Part shown: piece after piece, positions 22,644-24,362 of the stretch | Numbering within the stretch: position 1 is the stretch's first letter | Layout: each line of letters starts with the position of its first letter | Position numbers and translations under genes: made by a program | Notes under the pieces: model-generated | Told to the model about the DNA's origin: nothing | Seen by the model: the letters and a program-made list of their open reading frames with translations, nothing else | The model's database searches: none | Source: Mnemiopsis leidyi | Taxonomy: Eukaryota; Ctenophora; Tentaculata; Lobata; Bolinopsidae | Assembly: GCA_000226015.1 (NCBI GenBank) | Contig: JH152854.1 | Span: 32,875 to 57,236, forward strand | Direction of reading: 5' to 3' | DNA: 24,362 nucleotides

Positions 22644-22757
22644 TCATTATGGTAATTTACCTTTGACATTTAGGGGGGTTTTATCATGATGAAGAATGAT
22701 TACAGGGGGGGGGTAAAAGTTACCGAAAATTTGCTGACTCATATGTGAACGACCCCT
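22376..22757. repeat. Direct repeat block, copy 2
   Basis: Nearly identical to 243-626 in the same orientation, with two substitutions and two one-base deletions relative to copy 1. Beyond 22757 and before 22376 the sequences diverge abruptly. Confidence 0.9.
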
Positions 22758-23052
22758 AAGATGGACTTGAAAGTTGATGTAGTAAATGTCAATATAGATT
22801 TTTGGCAATAAGAAATTGAAGTAGGTAATAACTCATATCCTATATAATGTATGACTATTGATTCATATAACTATTGCGATTACATCCCATTTTACACTTT
22901 TCATTCAGATTTTGTGTTTATAAGCATGCATCAAATAGATCTTACTAAAACGCACTGTAGAGTGTAGAGCACTATTGTATTGAATTTACCATTTGCATGT
23001 CAAATTCACGTTCAAAAATCGATTTTATTTTGAAAAATCCAAAAACGAAATG

Positions 23053-23115
23053 CCGGCCAGGACCGGGACTGGGACAAAATCAGCAAATACCAGCCGGGAT
23101 CCCGGTCGAGCTCTG
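23053..23115. repeat. Second copy of GC-rich dispersed motif
   Basis: CCGGCCAGGACCGGGACTGG followed by CCGGGATCCCGG-type sequence near 23093-23104 resembles the core at 22229-22249. GGATCC sits inside a perfect palindrome CCGGGATCCCGG. Confidence 0.5.
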
Positions 23116-23790
23116 ATAAGAAGAACCTTAGGTAACTGGTTCAGCTATTAAAGTGGAAATTGGTATAGTATTAAGGCATGGCCTGAGCATAACGGTGAAC
23201 AACATAGGATGTTTATTCAGTACCCATTGCGCCACTTACCATTTAGTTTCTCACATTATATTTAATCTAAACCAAAAATTTCCCTTCAACTCCAACAGGA
23301 AATAATTGAATTCAGGTCTTAATTGGGGGGCTTAATTTTCAAATTCTCTTCCTCAAATAATTAATCTAGAATTAAAGATTAAAATAGAAATCGAGGCCTG
23401 ATTAACTTTTTGATGCTAGAATTTTCTATGAGTGGATATTAGCATGTACATGATATTTATCTAAATATATTAATTTTGACTGGGTCTGTTTAAATCAGTG
23501 ATTAAGTGATAATATCACATTCACATAATTGTTTGCAATGCAACAATTCGATTACAAATATTAGTTCAATAAAGCTAGTCATACATCGATAATCGACAAA
23601 CTGCCAAGTTTTCAGCAATGATTTTGAAATTATGTTCCTCTTTGCATATAACTGTATTTATCGATGTGTGATGTGGTACTAAAAAGCGACCATCTATTGT
23701 CATGTAGGTCAAGGCAGTTAGATCACTTACTTCCCCATATAACTTACATTAATTTTAAAACTGTCCTTGACTATTGATATTTGTCTCATT

Positions 23791-24000
23791 ACCAAATCGC
23801 TTGACGGCCATTCTATTTGCAAAAATCTTCGAATTTTTTTCGCCTGCGGCAGGCATTTACTGGGTCATAAGACTATCAATAATGCCCTTGAATCCCAGTT
23901 TTGTATTCATTGAAAGGCTGCCTATAAAATTGGTTTTTATAACCAAATCGCTTATAGGTCTAGGTCTGTGTCAAAATCCTCAAAAATTTTCACCTGCGGC
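23791..24000. repeat. Diverged 60-bp direct repeat, 150-bp spacing
   Basis: 23791-23850 and 23942-24000 both start ACCAAATCGCTT and end C(G/A)CCTGCGGC, with A/T-rich similarity between. They look like the two ends of an old tandem duplication or two copies of a short element. Confidence 0.5.
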
Positions 24001-24339
24001 GAACAGTCCCAGTTGACATTTCCCTGTGCTACATGAAACCATCTCCTTCGTACAGGCTAGCCCACACATTCAAAGGCTAAGTTTATGTTAAAATATAAAT
24101 AAGTGCAAAGGAACTGTATCCAAAATCCCCACCTTGCTGAAAGCTCAACGGGCGATGCGCGTCTAGAATTTCTTCGAAATGCCAGGCCAGAAATGCGTGA
24201 CAGCGCGTGATGGCCGCGACAGTAGGTTATCAACCTACAAGCTGAAAGCACGTTAGTTTCTATTTTTTGTGAATTCGTGGACAAAATATCTTAATTTAAA
24301 AATATCTTCAGTACCTTAAATTAGGTAAATTTGGACTTA

Positions 24340-24362
24340 TGACATTTAGGGGGGTTTCAATT
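24340..24362. repeat. Start of a third copy of the G-tract segment (truncated by window end)
   Basis: TGACATTTAGGGGGGTTT at 24340-24357 matches 531-548 and 22664-22681 exactly. The window ends five bases later. Here the segment is not preceded by LINE sequence, so its own left boundary appears to be at TGACATTTA. Confidence 0.55.

Larger units (their letters stand above)
22758..24339. other. AT-rich right-hand spacer
   Basis: I recognise no gene here. Short open frames at 23774-24016 (+) and 24057-24284 (-) lack recognisable motifs. It holds the GC-rich motif at 23053 and a pair of diverged direct repeats, listed separately. Confidence 0.55.

Overview
The window is nuclear DNA from an animal. 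It carries four conserved eukaryotic genes interrupted by GT-AG introns, set in AT-rich spacers that hold broken retroelements. The lineage cannot be fixed from the sequence. Short introns, AT-rich spacers and LINE/Penelope-like debris suit a non-bilaterian or other small-genome invertebrate (ctenophore, cnidarian or similar), but that is inference.

Layout. 1-3600 is retroelement-rich: a LINE C-terminal remnant inside a 384-bp block that recurs near the right edge, a Penelope-like open frame, a cluster of GC-rich hairpins, and a badly decayed antisense LINE that ends just before the first gene. 3687-7215 (+) is an 8-exon makorin E3 ligase gene (420 aa). 7216-9021 is AT-rich spacer. 9022-10385 (+) is a 6-exon TIM17 gene (151 aa). 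It converges tail to tail on GCN1 (20178-10958, -), which has two short exons followed by one uninterrupted 7.7-kb exon (2638 aa in total). NUDT21/CFIm25 (21755-20864, -; 3 exons, 199 aa) lies 685 bp upstream of GCN1 on the same strand. 21756-24362 is spacer with the second, nearly identical LINE-bearing block, a GC-rich dispersed motif, a pair of diverged direct repeats, and the beginning of a third block copy at the window edge.

Function. GCN1 senses stalled or collided ribosomes and activates GCN2. Makorin-1 is an RNA-binding E3 linked to ribosome stalling on poly(A). CFIm25 selects poly(A) sites through UGUA. TIM17 is a core subunit of the mitochondrial presequence translocase. Three of the four genes therefore touch mRNA 3'-end or translation quality control, though nothing here shows co-regulation. 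I did not find a new multi-gene system. The most notable observations are the recent direct repeats bracketing all four genes, a perfect 14-bp minisatellite in GCN1 intron 1 carrying TTCNNNGAA in every unit, splice-acceptor-like sequence directly before start codons, and a set of GTT splice donors that sit mostly behind CAG exon ends.
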